From contig NZ_BMGB01000002.1 in the NCBI RefSeq assembly GCF_014639655.1, positions 248,001 through 312,000 on the forward strand: a stretch of 64,000 nt of DNA, read 5' to 3'. Position 1 is the first letter of the stretch; the number at the start of each line of letters is the position of its first letter. The notes beneath the pieces are model-generated. The model saw only the letters and a program-made list of their open reading frames with translations, was not told the origin of the DNA and made no database searches. Source of the DNA: Conyzicola nivalis. GTDB lineage: Bacteria > Actinomycetota > Actinomycetes > Actinomycetales > Microbacteriaceae. A program made the position numbers and the translations under genes. Positions 8,119-17,005 of the stretch are shown piece after piece.

Positions 8119-10292
8119 CGGCTGATCGCGCGCTTGCGCTGCGAGATGCGCTTCATGATGACGTTCTGCATGTCGCGCAACGGTTCGCCTTCGGAGGTGC
8201 GTGAGTGCCGCGTCCATTCGCCGTCGCCGTCGAGCCACCACGACGAGGTGTCCTCGGCGAGAGCGAGCTCGAACAGTTCGTCGATCTGGCGCAGCTGGTC
8301 GGGCGCCACGAGACGCACGAGCGCCTCGACGCGGCGGTCGAGGTTGCGGTGCATCATGTCGGCGCTGCCGATGTAGACCTGCGGGTCGCCGTTGTTGACG
8401 AACGTGAAGATGCGCGCGTGCTCGAGGTAACGGCCGAGCACCGAACGCACGCGGATGTTCTCGCTCAGCCCGGGGACACCGGGGCGAAGGCCGCAGATGC
8501 CGCGCACCACCAGGTCGACGGGAACGCCCGCGTTGCTCGCCTGGTACAGCGCGTCGATGATCGCCTCGTCGACGATCGAGTTGAGCTTGATGCGGATGCC
8601 ACTCGGCAGGCCGGCCTTGGCGTTCTCGGTCTCGGTCTTGATGTGCTTGAGCAGGCCCTTGCGCAGGTGCAGGGGAGCGACGAGCAGGCGCTTGAACTTC
8701 TTCTCGATGGCGTAGCCCGAGAGCTCGTTGAACAGGCGGGTGAGGTCTTTGCCGACCACGTCGTCGTCGGTGAGCAGGCCGAGGTCTTCGTAGATGCGGC
8801 TGGTCTTCGGGTTGTAGTTACCCGTGCCGATGTGGCTGTAGTGCTTGAGAACGCCGTGCTCCTGGCGGATCACGAGTGCGAGCTTGCAGTGGGTCTTGAG
8901 CCCGACGAGGCCGTAGACCACGTGCACGCCGGCCTTCTCGAGCTTGCGCGCCCAGTTGATGTTCGCGGTCTCGTCGAAGCGCGCCTTGATCTCGACCAGT
9001 GCGAGCACGGCCTTTCCGGCCTCGGCCGCGGCGATGAGCGCCTCGACGATGGGGCTGTCGCCGCTCGTGCGGTAGAGCGTCTGCTTGATGGCGAGAACGT
9101 TCGGGTCGGCGGCGGCCTGCTCGAGGAACGTCTGCACGCTCGTCGAGAACGACTCGTAGGGGTGGTGCACCAGCACGTCGCTCTTCGAGATCGATGTGAA
9201 GATGTTCGGCGCCGCGTTCGGCTCGTTCGGCAGCAGGTTCACGCTCGTGGTCGGTACGTGCTTGGCGTACTTCAGCAGCGGGCGGTCGATGCGGTTGAGC
9301 TGGAACAGTCCGCCGAGGTCGAGCGGCGCGGGAAGGCGGTAGACCTCCTGCTCGGTGATGTCGAGCTCGCGAACGAGCAGCCCGAGGGTGAGGTCGTCCA
9401 TGTCCTCGGTGATCTCGAGGCGGATGGGCGGGCCGAACCGGCGGTTGAGCAGCTGCTTCTCGAGCGCCTGGATCAGGTTCTCCGACTCGTCCTCGTCGAC
9501 CTCGACGTCTTCGTTGCGGGTGACCCGGAACTCGTGGTGCTCCAGGATCTCCATGCCGGGGAAGAGCTCGCTGAGGTGGTTGGAGATCAGGTCTTCGATC
9601 GGGATGAAACGCAGGCGGCCGGTGCCGTCGTTGGGCAACTGCACGAATCGCGGCAGCACGGTCGGCACCTTGAGGCGCGCGAACTCCACCTTGTCGGTCT
9701 TCGGGTTGCGCACGCGCACGGCCAGGTTGAGCGAGAGGCCGGAGATGTAGGGGAAGGGGTGCGCCGGGTCGACGGCGAGCGGCATGAGCACCGGGAAGAT
9801 CTGCAGCGAGAAGATCTCGTGCGCGCGGTCGCGGTCGGCCTCGTCGAGGTCGCTCCACACCTCGATGTGGATGCCGGCCTCGTCGAGCGCGGGCTTCACG
9901 TGCTCGCCGAAGGCGACGGCGTGACGGTGCTGCAGCTCGTGCGCCTTGGCGCTCACGGCGGCGAGCACGTCCTCGGGTGCGCGGCCCACATTGGTCGGCA
10001 CGGCGAGCCCGGTGGCGATGCGGCGCTTCAGGCCGGCGACGCGCACCATGAAGAACTCGTCGAGGTTCGAGGTGAAGATGGCGAGGAAGTTCGCGCGCTC
10101 CAGCAGCGGCAGCGTGGTGTCTTCGGCCAGTTCGAGCACCCGCTGGTTGAAGGCCAGCCAGCTCAGCTCGCGGTCGAGGTAGCGGTCGTAGGGCAGCGAG
10201 CCGTCGTCGACGCTCGACGACTCGTCGATGTCGTACTCGTCGAGCGATTCGCTCGGTGCCGGTGCGTCGAGGAGGGTGTTTTCGCTGTCCAT
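8115..10292 (-). CDS. ppk: Polyphosphate kinase PPK1
   Basis: A 725-residue PPK1, which reversibly transfers the ATP gamma-phosphate to inorganic polyphosphate through a phosphohistidine. The N-terminal and head domains begin at about 40 ([16 protein letters not shown]). The C1/C2 catalytic domains contain [15 protein letters not shown], the catalytic histidine segment [14 protein letters not shown] and [18 protein letters not shown]. The terminal region has [13 protein letters not shown]. All hallmark residues are intact and the length is typical. The first 40 residues are acidic and non-conserved. A PHO-box-like repeat lies 18 bases upstream of the ATG. Its stop codon overlaps that of the convergent lipoprotein gene. 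Confidence 0.97.
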   Translation of the reverse strand: MDSENTLLDAPAPSESLDEYDIDESSSVDDGSLPYDRYLDRELSWLAFNQRVLELAEDTTLPLLERANFLAIFTSNLDEFFMVRVAGLKRRIATGLAVPTNVGRAPEDVLAAVSAKAHELQHRHAVAFGEHVKPALDEAGIHIEVWSDLDEADRDRAHEIFSLQIFPVLMPLAVDPAHPFPYISGLSLNLAVRVRNPKTDKVEFARLKVPTVLPRFVQLPNDGTGRLRFIPIEDLISNHLSELFPGMEILEHHEFRVTRNEDVEVDEDESENLIQALEKQLLNRRFGPPIRLEITEDMDDLTLGLLVRELDITEQEVYRLPAPLDLGGLFQLNRIDRPLLKYAKHVPTTSVNLLPNEPNAAPNIFTSISKSDVLVHHPYESFSTSVQTFLEQAAADPNVLAIKQTLYRTSGDSPIVEALIAAAEAGKAVLALVEIKARFDETANINWARKLEKAGVHVVYGLVGLKTHCKLALVIRQEHGVLKHYSHIGTGNYNPKTSRIYEDLGLLTDDDVVGKDLTRLFNELSGYAIEKKFKRLLVAPLHLRKGLLKHIKTETENAKAGLPSGIRIKLNSIVDEAIIDALYQASNAGVPVDLVVRGICGLRPGVPGLSENIRVRSVLGRYLEHARIFTFVNNGDPQVYIGSADMMHRNLDRRVEALVRLVAPDQLRQIDELFELALAEDTSSWWLDGDGEWTRHSRTSEGEPLRDMQNVIMKRISQRKRAISR

Positions 10293-10309
10293 CCCGCCAT
10301 CATCCCACT

Positions 10310-10331
10310 GTCTCGTGAATGAGCGGTGAAC
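10310..10331 (-). promoter_or_regulatory. Candidate PHO box upstream of ppk
   Basis: Two consecutive 11-mers on the plus strand, GTCTCGTGAAT (10310-10320) and GAGCGGTGAAC (10321-10331), read GTTCACCGCTC then ATTCACGAGAC toward ppk. The GTGAA cores are exactly 11 bases apart, as in the pstS box. The position would place the site over the -35 region of a short-leader ppk promoter. Confidence 0.6.
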
Positions 10332-10344
10332 GAGTTAGCCGGCG

Positions 10345-11175
10345 TTACGCCTTCGCGTACTGGACGTCGACCGCGTGATCGCCGAAACCGAACGACCGGT
10401 AGAGGCGCAGTGCGGCCTCGTTGTCTGCCTCGACATAGAGGCTGGAGATGCGGATGCCGCGCGCGGCCAGTCGGGAAAGCCCCGCCTCGACGAGGCGGCG
10501 GCCCAGCCCCTCGCCCTGACGGTCGGGAGAGACACCGACCACGTAGAACTCGCCGATCCCGTGTTCCACCTTGAGCCAGCAGTAGCCGATCAGCTCGTCG
10601 CCGTCACGCAGCACGAGAAAGTCCTCGGCGTCGAACCACGGCTCGGCCATCAGCACGTCGAGGTCGGCGCGCGTGACGGCGCCCTGCTCGGGGTGCGCGG
10701 CGAACGCGCGGGCGTTGAGCGCGAGCCACGCGGCCTCGTCGGTGCCGCGGCGGAAGGCGTCGATGTCGTTCTGCTGATTGACTCGGCCGTCCACGGCCGT
10801 ATCGAAGTCGACGCCGCCCAACCGCAGCTGCAACAGCTCCCGCACCGCCTCGAGCCCGTGGCTCGCGGCGAGGGCCCGGGCGGCCTTGTGGTCCCCGTGC
10901 GCCCAGACGCGCAGCCGCGGCGAGCGTGTCAGCAATTCTTCGAGCAACGCCGTTCCGTGACCGTGCCGCCGGGCATCCGGATCCACGACGAATTCCGCCT
11001 CCCCGTCCCGCACCAGCGCCGCCGCGACATCCCCGATCACGAGCAGCTCGCGCGCTCCGGTGGCGAGCTCGACGAGGCTGCCGTCGGAGAACGGCGGCTG
11101 GCCGTCGGCGCGGGTTGCGCGCTGGATGAGCACGTCGAGCCAGTCGGGGCGAGTGGGTAGGGTTTCGACGGTCAT
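10345..11175 (-). CDS. mshD: Mycothiol synthase MshD
   Basis: A 276-residue protein of two tandem GNAT folds. The C-terminal active domain has the acetyl-CoA-binding segment VGVSPDRQGEGLGRRLVE, and the N-terminal degenerate domain has FVVDPDARRHGHGTALLE. MshD acetylates Cys-GlcN-Ins in the last step of mycothiol synthesis, so the cell uses mycothiol as its main low-molecular-weight thiol, as expected for an actinomycete. It is divergent from nothing and follows glnR on the minus strand, an order (glnR-mshD, near pst and phoU) conserved in mycobacteria. Confidence 0.9.
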   Translation of the reverse strand: MTVETLPTRPDWLDVLIQRATRADGQPPFSDGSLVELATGARELLVIGDVAAALVRDGEAEFVVDPDARRHGHGTALLEELLTRSPRLRVWAHGDHKAARALAASHGLEAVRELLQLRLGGVDFDTAVDGRVNQQNDIDAFRRGTDEAAWLALNARAFAAHPEQGAVTRADLDVLMAEPWFDAEDFLVLRDGDELIGYCWLKVEHGIGEFYVVGVSPDRQGEGLGRRLVEAGLSRLAARGIRISSLYVEADNEAALRLYRSFGFGDHAVDVQYAKA

Positions 11176-11253
11176 GTAACAATCCTCCCTCGCGGGCTCG
11201 GTCGGCGCTGGGGTCGCAGAATCGCTAGCGCGATTCTCCCTAGCTCCACCGCG

Positions 11254-11946
11254 TCAGTTGGCGAGGGGCGCGGGGAAGCGCTCGTTCTCGTCGTCGTACA
11301 CGTTGAAGCGGTAACCGACGTTGCGCACGGTGCCGATGAGTGACTCGAGGTCGCCGAGCTTGGCGCGCAGGCGTCGCACGTGCACGTCGACCGTGCGGGT
11401 TCCGCCGAAGTAGTCGTAGCCCCACACCTCGCTGAGCAACTGCTCGCGGGTGAAGACGCGGGAGGGGTGTGTGGCGAGGAAGCGCAGCAGCTCGAACTCC
11501 TTGAAGGTGAGGTCGAGCGGCTTGCCGTGCACCTTCGCCGAGTAGCTGGCCTCGTCGATAACGACACCGGAGGCCTGGATCTTGCTGCTCGACTTGTCCT
11601 GGGCCTGGCGTCCGATCGCGAGCCGGATGCGGGCATCCGCCTCCGCCGGTCCGGCGCCCTCGAGGATGACGTCGTCGACGCCCCAGTCGGCGCTGACCGC
11701 GGTGAGGCCGCCCTCGGTGAGGATGAGGATGAGCGGAACCGTCACGCCCGTGGTGTTGAGGATCTTGCAGAGCGACTTCGAGCTGGCCAGGTCGTAGCGC
11801 GCGTCGATGAAGATGAGGTCGCACGTGGGCGCGTTGATGAGCGAAGCCGGCTCGGCCGGGATTTGTCGAGTTTTATGACTGAGTAGCCCCAATGCGGGGA
11901 GAACGTCATTGTCGCCCGCAGAGGTCAGGATAAGCAGCTGCGCCAC
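11254..11946 (-). CDS. glnR: GlnR-type orphan OmpR-family response regulator
   Basis: A 230-residue regulator with a receiver-like N-terminus (1-115) and a winged-helix DNA-binding C-terminus (130-225; [23 protein letters not shown] and [15 protein letters not shown]). The receiver carries the distinctive GlnR stretches [18 protein letters not shown] and ADWGVDDV, and no partner kinase is present. This fits GlnR acting as an atypical orphan regulator of nitrogen assimilation. The GTG at 11946 is chosen because TTTGGAGGACCC precedes it; the frame extends eight codons further upstream without a site. Confidence 0.88.
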   Translation of the reverse strand: MAQLLILTSAGDNDVLPALGLLSHKTRQIPAEPASLINAPTCDLIFIDARYDLASSKSLCKILNTTGVTVPLILILTEGGLTAVSADWGVDDVILEGAGPAEADARIRLAIGRQAQDKSSSKIQASGVVIDEASYSAKVHGKPLDLTFKEFELLRFLATHPSRVFTREQLLSEVWGYDYFGGTRTVDVHVRRLRAKLGDLESLIGTVRNVGYRFNVYDDENERFPAPLAN

Positions 11947-11997
11947 GGGTCCTCCAAAGTGCCTGCGCACAGTCTACAAGCGCCTTAAGATTGCTTT

Positions 11998-12255
11998 GTG
12001 ACCTGGCAGCTGGCAAGCATCCTCCCCGTATGGGCCCTCGCGATCATCGGAAGCGTCGTGATCGGACTCTTTTCGATGCCCGGGCAGTACTTCGTCTGGG
12101 TGCCGATCGTGTTCGCCGCCGCGATCCTCTCGGCGTTCACCATCCAGCTGGCGATCCGCCGCAAAGAGGGTTTCGTGACCCGGGTCATGACCTCGACCGG
12201 CGGAGCGCTCGTGGTGCTCGTGGTCTCCACGGCGATTTTCGCCGTCGCATCCTGA
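11998..12255 (+). CDS. Small three-span membrane protein of unknown function
   Basis: An 85-residue protein made almost wholly of hydrophobic segments: about residues 5-25 (ILPVWALAIIGSVVIGLF), 30-50 (YFVWVPIVFAAAILSAFTI) and 65-84 (GGALVVLVVSTAIFAV). A short basic loop (AIRRKEGFVTR) lies between spans two and three. The family is not recognised. TAAGAT at 11986-11991 ends six bases before the GTG, so the transcript is probably leaderless. It is divergent from glnR, whose start is 51 bases away. Confidence 0.7.
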   Translation: MTWQLASILPVWALAIIGSVVIGLFSMPGQYFVWVPIVFAAAILSAFTIQLAIRRKEGFVTRVMTSTGGALVVLVVSTAIFAVAS

Positions 12256-12287
12256 GCTCGCGCACGAAACGCGGTTAGGCTGGTCCC

Positions 12288-12398
12288 ATGGTCATCGCCC
12301 TGGAACTCTTCTTCACCGGACTCCTCATTCTGGCGAGCCTCGCGATCGGGTATACCTCGATCGTCGTGCTCTACAACCTCTTCCGCGGCCAGCGCTAG
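12288..12398 (+). CDS. 36-residue single-span membrane microprotein
   Basis: A short frame (begins MVIALELFFTGLLILASLAI, ends NLFRGQR) that would form one transmembrane helix with a basic C-terminal tail. Support comes from a leaderless promoter, TAGGCT at 12276-12281 placed exactly six bases before the ATG, and from tight packing between two genes in the same direction (32 bases after the upstream gene, 16 before the next). No function can be inferred from sequence; it may be a subunit or regulator of a membrane complex. Confidence 0.6.
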   Translation: MVIALELFFTGLLILASLAIGYTSIVVLYNLFRGQR

Positions 12399-12414
12399 TC
12401 GCCGGGGGCGCTTC

Positions 12415-13011
12415 GTGATCGAGCTCAACTCCGACCTGCCCGCCGAACTCGTACCACTCTCCTGGCTCATCGGACTCTGGGAGGGCACCGGCGTCGTGCA
12501 CTACGCCGTGGGCGACGAGATCCGCGAGCACGAATTCGGCCAGCGCCTCAGCTTCACGCACGACGGCCTGCCGTACCTGAACTACAGCTCGTACACCTGG
12601 TCGCTCAACGACCAGAACACCCCGCACGTCGCGGAGACCGGCTACTGGCGGCTCAGCCGGCCGTCGCACGCCGGCGACTCGGGCCCAGGCATGCTCCCGG
12701 GCGTCGGCGCGAAGCCCTATGCCGACGCGGAGTCGGTCGAGACGCTGCGCAACGCCAACGGCGGCTTCGACATCGAGGTATCGCTCGTGCATCCGCTCGG
12801 GGTGAGCGAGCTCTACATCGGGCAGATCAAAGGGCCGCGCATCGATATAGCGACGGATGCCGTGCTGCGCACGGCCACGGCCAAGGAGTACACCGCGGCG
12901 ACCCGCATCTACGGCCTGGTCGACAGCAAGCTGCTCTGGGCATGGGACATCGCCGCGTTCGGCCAAGACCTGCGCACGCACTCGTCGGGGAGCCTCAGCC
13001 GTGTCGAGTGA
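12415..13011 (+). CDS. Nitrobindin-like heme-binding beta-barrel protein (FABP/THAP4 family)
   Basis: A 198-residue protein of the nitrobindin family, ten-stranded lipocalin-like barrels that bind heme and can isomerise peroxynitrite to nitrate. The family signature GLWEGTG sits near residue 20 (SWLIGLWEGTGVVHY). A histidine candidate for heme binding is not securely assignable by eye. GTG 12415 starts 16 bases after the microprotein, and the stop overlaps the next gene by 11 bases. Neighbouring mycothiol and YgfZ genes fit a redox or nitrosative-stress context. Confidence 0.8.
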   Translation: MIELNSDLPAELVPLSWLIGLWEGTGVVHYAVGDEIREHEFGQRLSFTHDGLPYLNYSSYTWSLNDQNTPHVAETGYWRLSRPSHAGDSGPGMLPGVGAKPYADAESVETLRNANGGFDIEVSLVHPLGVSELYIGQIKGPRIDIATDAVLRTATAKEYTAATRIYGLVDSKLLWAWDIAAFGQDLRTHSSGSLSRVE

Positions 13012-14092
13012 GTTCGAAACACTTCCCGGCGCCGTCGGCTCGCCTCCCCAGCACTACGGCAACCCGCTCGGCGAGCAGAAGCGTCTCGCAGCGGGCGAGG
13101 CGGTCGTCGACCTTTCCGACCGCGCCGTCATCACTCTCTCCGGCCCCGACCGGCTGACCTGGCTCGACTCGCTCACCTCCCAGTCGGTCAAGGGCATGCG
13201 ACCCGGCGACTCGGGCGAGACCCTGCAGCTCGACGTCAATGGCCGCCTCGAGTACGCGATCCGTCTCGTCGAGGACGGCGAGACCGCGTGGCTGCTCGTC
13301 GACGCCGACCAGGCCGAGGGGCTCGTCTCCTGGCTCACGAAGATGCGCTTTATGCTGCGCGTCGAGATCGCCGACCGCACCGCCGACTACGCGACCATCG
13401 GCTCGCTCGGGTCGGCGCCGTTCGACTCCGCGGGACTCGAAGCGGCGGCACCGAACGGCGTACCGCTCGTCTGGAACGACCCCTGGGCCGACGTCGTCGC
13501 CGGCGGTCACCAGTACGCGAACGTGGCCGAACACCCGGGCGCCGAATGGCGGTACACCGAGAGGCTGATCGACCGGAGTGCGCTCGCCGCGGCATCCGCA
13601 CTGCCCGCCGCAGGCACGCTCGCTCTCGAGGCGCTGCGCGTGGCTGCCTGGCGTCCGCGCTTCGCGACCGAGGTCGACGAGAAATCGATCCCGCACGAAC
13701 TCGACTGGCTGCGCTCGGCCGTGCACCTCACCAAGGGCTGCTACCGCGGGCAAGAGACGGTCGCCAAGGTGCACAACCTCGGGCACCCGCCGCGCCGCCT
13801 CGTGATGCTGCACCTCGACGGGTCAGACGGGGTGCTGCCCGCGGCGGGCGACTCCGTCGTCGTCGCCGGGCTCGACGACCCGATCGGGGTCGTGACCACG
13901 TCGGCCCTGCACTACGAGCTCGGCCCGGTCGCGCTCGCGGTCATCAAGCGCAGTACCGAGCACGACGCGAAGCTCGACGTGTTGTCCGACGGAATCCGCA
14001 TCGCCGCGGCACAAGAAGTAATCGTGCCGCGCGACGCCGGCGCCGAGGCCAACGTGCCGCGGCTGCCGCGCCTCGGTGCCGTGCGCCGCTAA
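13001..14092 (+). CDS. ygfZ: YgfZ/GcvT-family folate-binding protein
   Basis: A 363-residue homologue of YgfZ, which helps maintain or repair iron-sulfur enzymes and uses tetrahydrofolate. The family signature K-G-C-Y-x-G-Q-E is present as TKGCYRGQETVAKV in the C-terminal half, and the N-terminal GcvT-like region has LSDRAVITLSGPDRLTWLDSL. The GTG at 13001 (MSSEFETLPG) lies inside the end of the nitrobindin gene, 11 bases overlap, implying coupled translation; the much longer upstream frame is just read-through of that gene. SufS and SufU are encoded 22 kb away. Confidence 0.88.
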   Translation: MSSEFETLPGAVGSPPQHYGNPLGEQKRLAAGEAVVDLSDRAVITLSGPDRLTWLDSLTSQSVKGMRPGDSGETLQLDVNGRLEYAIRLVEDGETAWLLVDADQAEGLVSWLTKMRFMLRVEIADRTADYATIGSLGSAPFDSAGLEAAAPNGVPLVWNDPWADVVAGGHQYANVAEHPGAEWRYTERLIDRSALAAASALPAAGTLALEALRVAAWRPRFATEVDEKSIPHELDWLRSAVHLTKGCYRGQETVAKVHNLGHPPRRLVMLHLDGSDGVLPAAGDSVVVAGLDDPIGVVTTSALHYELGPVALAVIKRSTEHDAKLDVLSDGIRIAAAQEVIVPRDAGAEANVPRLPRLGAVRR

Positions 14093-14096
14093 ACCC

Positions 14097-15209
14097 GTGG
14101 TCTCCTCGTCGGCCGACAGGCTACGCCGGTTCGAACGCAGCATGCGGCGCAGGCTCGACCTGAAGATCGCGGTGACGCGGGCGTGGAACTCGGTGCCGGC
14201 GGCGCTGCAGATCGTCGTCGCGGTCGTGGCGAGTTACGCATTCTCGCACTACGTTCTCGGGCACTCCGTGCCGCTGCTGTCGATAACCGTGGCCATCTCG
14301 AGTCTCGGCTTCGGTCGTGATGCCCGGCCGCGGCGCGTCTTCGACTCGGTGGTCGGCATCCTGGTCGGCATCCTGTTCAGCGAGCTGCTGTTCACGCTGC
14401 TCGGAAGCGGGGTGTGGCAGATCGCTCTCATCCTGTTCCTCACCTTCGTGATCGCGCGGCTGGCGTCACCGAGTTCGGCCTTCGCCGCGGCCGCCGGCAT
14501 CCAGTCGATGATGGTGATGCTGCTCCCCGACCCCGACGGGGGAGTGCTCACCCGCAGCGTCGACGGTCTCGTGGGCGGCGTCATCGCGCTGCTCGTGACC
14601 GCGCTGGTGCCGCGCGACCCGCGCGCGCTCGCCCGGCGCGACGCCGGACGGCTGCTCTCGACGCTCGCCGAGTCGTTCGAATCGCTGCTCGACGGCCTGC
14701 GCACCGGCGACGAGGCCGCGGCGTCGCTCGCCGTGACGCGGCTGCGGCGCACGCAACCGCTGCTCGACGACTGGAGCGCGGCGCTCGACTCCGCCCTGTC
14801 GATCGCGCGCATCTCGCCCTTCCTGCGTCGGCACCTGCCCGCGTTACGGCACCAGGCGCGCGTGCTGCAGGGGCTCGACCTCGCCGCCCGGCACCTGCGG
14901 GTGATGGACCGGCGCGTGTCGTTCCTGCTGCGCGACGGCGCCTCCCGCCCGCAACTGGCCGAGCTGCTCGGCGAGGTGGCCGCCGGCATCACCGTGCTCG
15001 GCGAGAGCATCGACGACCCGGTCAGGGCGAAGGAGGCCGCGGCGATCTTCGAGCGCATCGCCCCGCGGCTCGACCCCGCCGTCATCATGCCGGGTGCACC
15101 GGTGACGGAGACGATCATCGTGCTGCTGACCCGGCCGCTCGTGGTCGACCTGCTGGTGGCGTCGGGGCGCTCGGGCGACGACGCGCGGGCGCTGCTGCCG
15201 GCGGTCTAA
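14097..15209 (+). CDS. FUSC-family membrane protein (aromatic acid exporter-like)
   Basis: A 370-residue protein starting at a GTG four bases after ygfZ. About six hydrophobic spans fill residues 30-175 (for example ALQIVVAVVASYAFSHYVL and VVGILVGILFSELLFTLLG), followed by a roughly 190-residue cytoplasmic helical part rich in Leu, Arg and Asp. This half-sized FUSC architecture occurs in putative exporters of aromatic acids and in fusaric-acid resistance proteins. Substrate is unknown. It closes the apparent 12.3-15.2 kb plus-strand operon and is followed by a long hairpin. Confidence 0.75.
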   Translation: MVSSSADRLRRFERSMRRRLDLKIAVTRAWNSVPAALQIVVAVVASYAFSHYVLGHSVPLLSITVAISSLGFGRDARPRRVFDSVVGILVGILFSELLFTLLGSGVWQIALILFLTFVIARLASPSSAFAAAAGIQSMMVMLLPDPDGGVLTRSVDGLVGGVIALLVTALVPRDPRALARRDAGRLLSTLAESFESLLDGLRTGDEAAASLAVTRLRRTQPLLDDWSAALDSALSIARISPFLRRHLPALRHQARVLQGLDLAARHLRVMDRRVSFLLRDGASRPQLAELLGEVAAGITVLGESIDDPVRAKEAAAIFERIAPRLDPAVIMPGAPVTETIIVLLTRPLVVDLLVASGRSGDDARALLPAV

Positions 15210-15247
15210 CCCGGCGCGATCCCGATGGCGACCGCCAGACTGCTCGC

Positions 15248-15305
15248 GAGCCGGTTTCGGCTGAATGAGGCGACCGCGGACGCCTCATTCAGCCGGAATC
15301 GGCTC
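15248..15305. repeat. Long imperfect hairpin between convergent genes
   Basis: Arms of 25 bases at 15248-15272 and 15281-15305 (core CTGAATGAGGCG / CGCCTCATTCAG) flank an eight-base centre with only two mismatches. It lies between the FUSC gene and the convergent methyltransferase gene. There is no T-tract. It could terminate both genes or be a dispersed palindromic element; the core TCATTCAG is shared with the arms of the module A repeats. Confidence 0.75.
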
Positions 15306-15326
15306 ATCTGCGGGCCGGCGACGCCA

Positions 15327-16118
15327 TCAGCGCCCCCACGCGAAGCCGAGCGGCTCGACCGCGTGCCACGCCACCGTCAGTTCGCCGAGCCGCCAGCGCG
15401 ACTTGGTGCCGAGAACCGGCCAGCCGTCGGCGCGCAGGCCCTGCGCCGTAGCGATCCACCGCTGGCTCGGCGCGTAGGTCGAGAGCGGCGCGTTGTACTG
15501 CCAGTGCTTGTCGAGAGCGGCGAGGAAGGCGTGCACCTTCTCGCCCTCCACGTTGCGGTGGATCAGCACCTTGGGCAGGCGTTCCGCCACGATCGACGGC
15601 CGGTCGAGACCATCGAGGCGCAGGGAAATCGTGAACGTCTGGGGGCCGTCGGCCGTGACATCCACCCAGCTCGCCACCCGGCCCACCTCGTTGCAGGTGC
15701 CCTCGACGAGAACGCCACCCGGCTGCAGCCTGTCGACGCAGCGGTGCCAGTTCTCGAGCACGAGCGACTCGTCGTACTGCCGCAACACGTTGAAGGCGCG
15801 GATGACCGCCGCCCTGCGACCGGCGGGCAACGGCACCTCGAAGCCGCCGAGGCGGAAGCTGACCCCCGCCTTGGCGCTGAGCGAGGCGAGCTTCACGCGG
15901 GCGGGATCGATCTCGATGCCGATCACCTCGACGTCGGGGCGCACCTTCGAGAGTCGGTGGTGCAGTTCGAGGCTGGTAGTCGCGGATGCGCCGTAGCCGA
16001 GGTCGACCACGAGCGGGTCCGCGGTGCGACGCAGGCCGGCGAGGGTCGCGATCCACCGGTCGACGCGGCGGAGACGGTTCGTGCCCGTCGTGCCACGCGT
16101 AATGGATCCGATGGGCAT
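15327..16118 (-). CDS. Class I SAM-dependent methyltransferase-like protein
   Basis: A 263-residue protein with a Rossmann methyltransferase core. The SAM-binding motif I is VVDLGYGASATTS near residues 38-50. Motif II is the acidic strand end VIGIEIDPARV, and a motif resembling IV is in AVIRAFNVLRQYDES. The C-terminal third (about 165-263) is not typical and may determine substrate. Substrate is unknown. A single gene, divergent from phosphoglycerate mutase and convergent with the FUSC gene. Confidence 0.75.
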   Translation of the reverse strand: MPIGSITRGTTGTNRLRRVDRWIATLAGLRRTADPLVVDLGYGASATTSLELHHRLSKVRPDVEVIGIEIDPARVKLASLSAKAGVSFRLGGFEVPLPAGRRAAVIRAFNVLRQYDESLVLENWHRCVDRLQPGGVLVEGTCNEVGRVASWVDVTADGPQTFTISLRLDGLDRPSIVAERLPKVLIHRNVEGEKVHAFLAALDKHWQYNAPLSTYAPSQRWIATAQGLRADGWPVLGTKSRWRLGELTVAWHAVEPLGFAWGR

Positions 16119-16199
16119 TGGTCAAGTATCCCAGCACGCCGGTTTCGATACACGACGCGGACGGCCTTACTCAAGCCGTTGGATGGATAGGCTGAATCC

Positions 16200-16943
16200 A
16201 TGACTTACACGCTGATCCTGCTGCGCCATGGAAACTCCGACTGGAACCAGAAGAACCTCTTCACCGGATGGGTCGACGTGCGACTCAGCGACCAGGGCGT
16301 CGACGAAGCCAAGCGTGCGGGCGAGCTGCTCGCCGCGTCCGGCCTGAAGCCGGAGATCCTGTACACGAGCGTGCTGACCCGCGCCATCCAGACCGCGAAC
16401 CTCGCGCTCGAGGTCGCCGACCGCCTCTGGATCCCGGTGAAGCGCACCTGGCGCCTGAACGAGCGCCACTACGGCGCACTGCAGGGCCTCGACAAGGCGG
16501 AGACGCTGGAGAAGTTCGGCCAAGAGAAGTTCATGGAGTGGCGTCGCAGCTTCGATGTGCCGCCGCCCGTGCTCGAAGACGACGCCGAGTACAGCCAGGT
16601 GCATGACGAGCGCTACATCGGCATCGACGGGGAGATCCCGCGCACCGAGAGCCTCGCCCTCGTGATCGACCGCATGCTTCCCTACTGGGAGAGCGACATC
16701 ACCGTCGACCTCAAGGCGGGAAAGACGGTGCTGGTCACCGCGCACGGCAACTCGCTGCGCGCGCTCATCAAGCACCTCGACCACATCAGCGACGCCGACA
16801 TCTCGGAGCTGAACGTGCCCACGGGCATCCCGCTGGTCTACGAGCTCGACGACAACCTCGTGCCGGTCAAGCCGGCGTACTACCTCGACCCCGAGGCCGC
16901 CGCGGCAGGCGCCGCCGCGGTCGCGAACCAGGGCAAGAAGTAG
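16200..16943 (+). CDS. gpmA: 2,3-bisphosphoglycerate-dependent phosphoglycerate mutase
   Basis: A 247-residue glycolytic enzyme interconverting 3- and 2-phosphoglycerate through a phosphohistidine. The catalytic RHG motif is at residues 9-11 ([10 protein letters not shown]), followed by [10 protein letters not shown], the acid residue region [12 protein letters not shown] and the second histidine in [11 protein letters not shown]. Length and motifs are those of the cofactor-dependent enzyme. The start is fixed by a leaderless promoter: TAGGCT at 16188-16193 ends six bases before the ATG. It is followed by a strong terminator shared with phoU. Confidence 0.96.
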   Translation: MTYTLILLRHGNSDWNQKNLFTGWVDVRLSDQGVDEAKRAGELLAASGLKPEILYTSVLTRAIQTANLALEVADRLWIPVKRTWRLNERHYGALQGLDKAETLEKFGQEKFMEWRRSFDVPPPVLEDDAEYSQVHDERYIGIDGEIPRTESLALVIDRMLPYWESDITVDLKAGKTVLVTAHGNSLRALIKHLDHISDADISELNVPTGIPLVYELDDNLVPVKPAYYLDPEAAAAGAAAVANQGKK

Positions 16944-16957
16944 CCCGCAAACGCACG

Positions 16958-16990
16958 AAACCCCGCGCCTTCGAGGAGGGCGCGGGGTTT
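16958..16990. terminator. Bidirectional intrinsic terminator between gpmA and phoU
   Basis: A 12-bp stem (16958-16969 with 16979-16990) closes a nine-base loop; the GC core CCCCGCGCC is flanked by AAA on the left and TTT on the right, so it can work for both convergent genes. Confidence 0.85.
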
Positions 16991-17005
16991 TCCGTTGCTG
17001 GAGGC

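Noticed and set aside
12857-13000. Longer start for ygfZ inside the nitrobindin gene
   Set aside because: The extra residues are Arg/Thr-rich shadow sequence; GTG 13001 fits the family N-terminus.
16139-16185. Sequence GGTTTCGATACACGAC...TTACTCAAGCC resembling the TCTCGATACGC hairpin repeat
   Set aside because: Only the ends resemble the repeat and the arms no longer pair well; at best a decayed copy, too weak to list.
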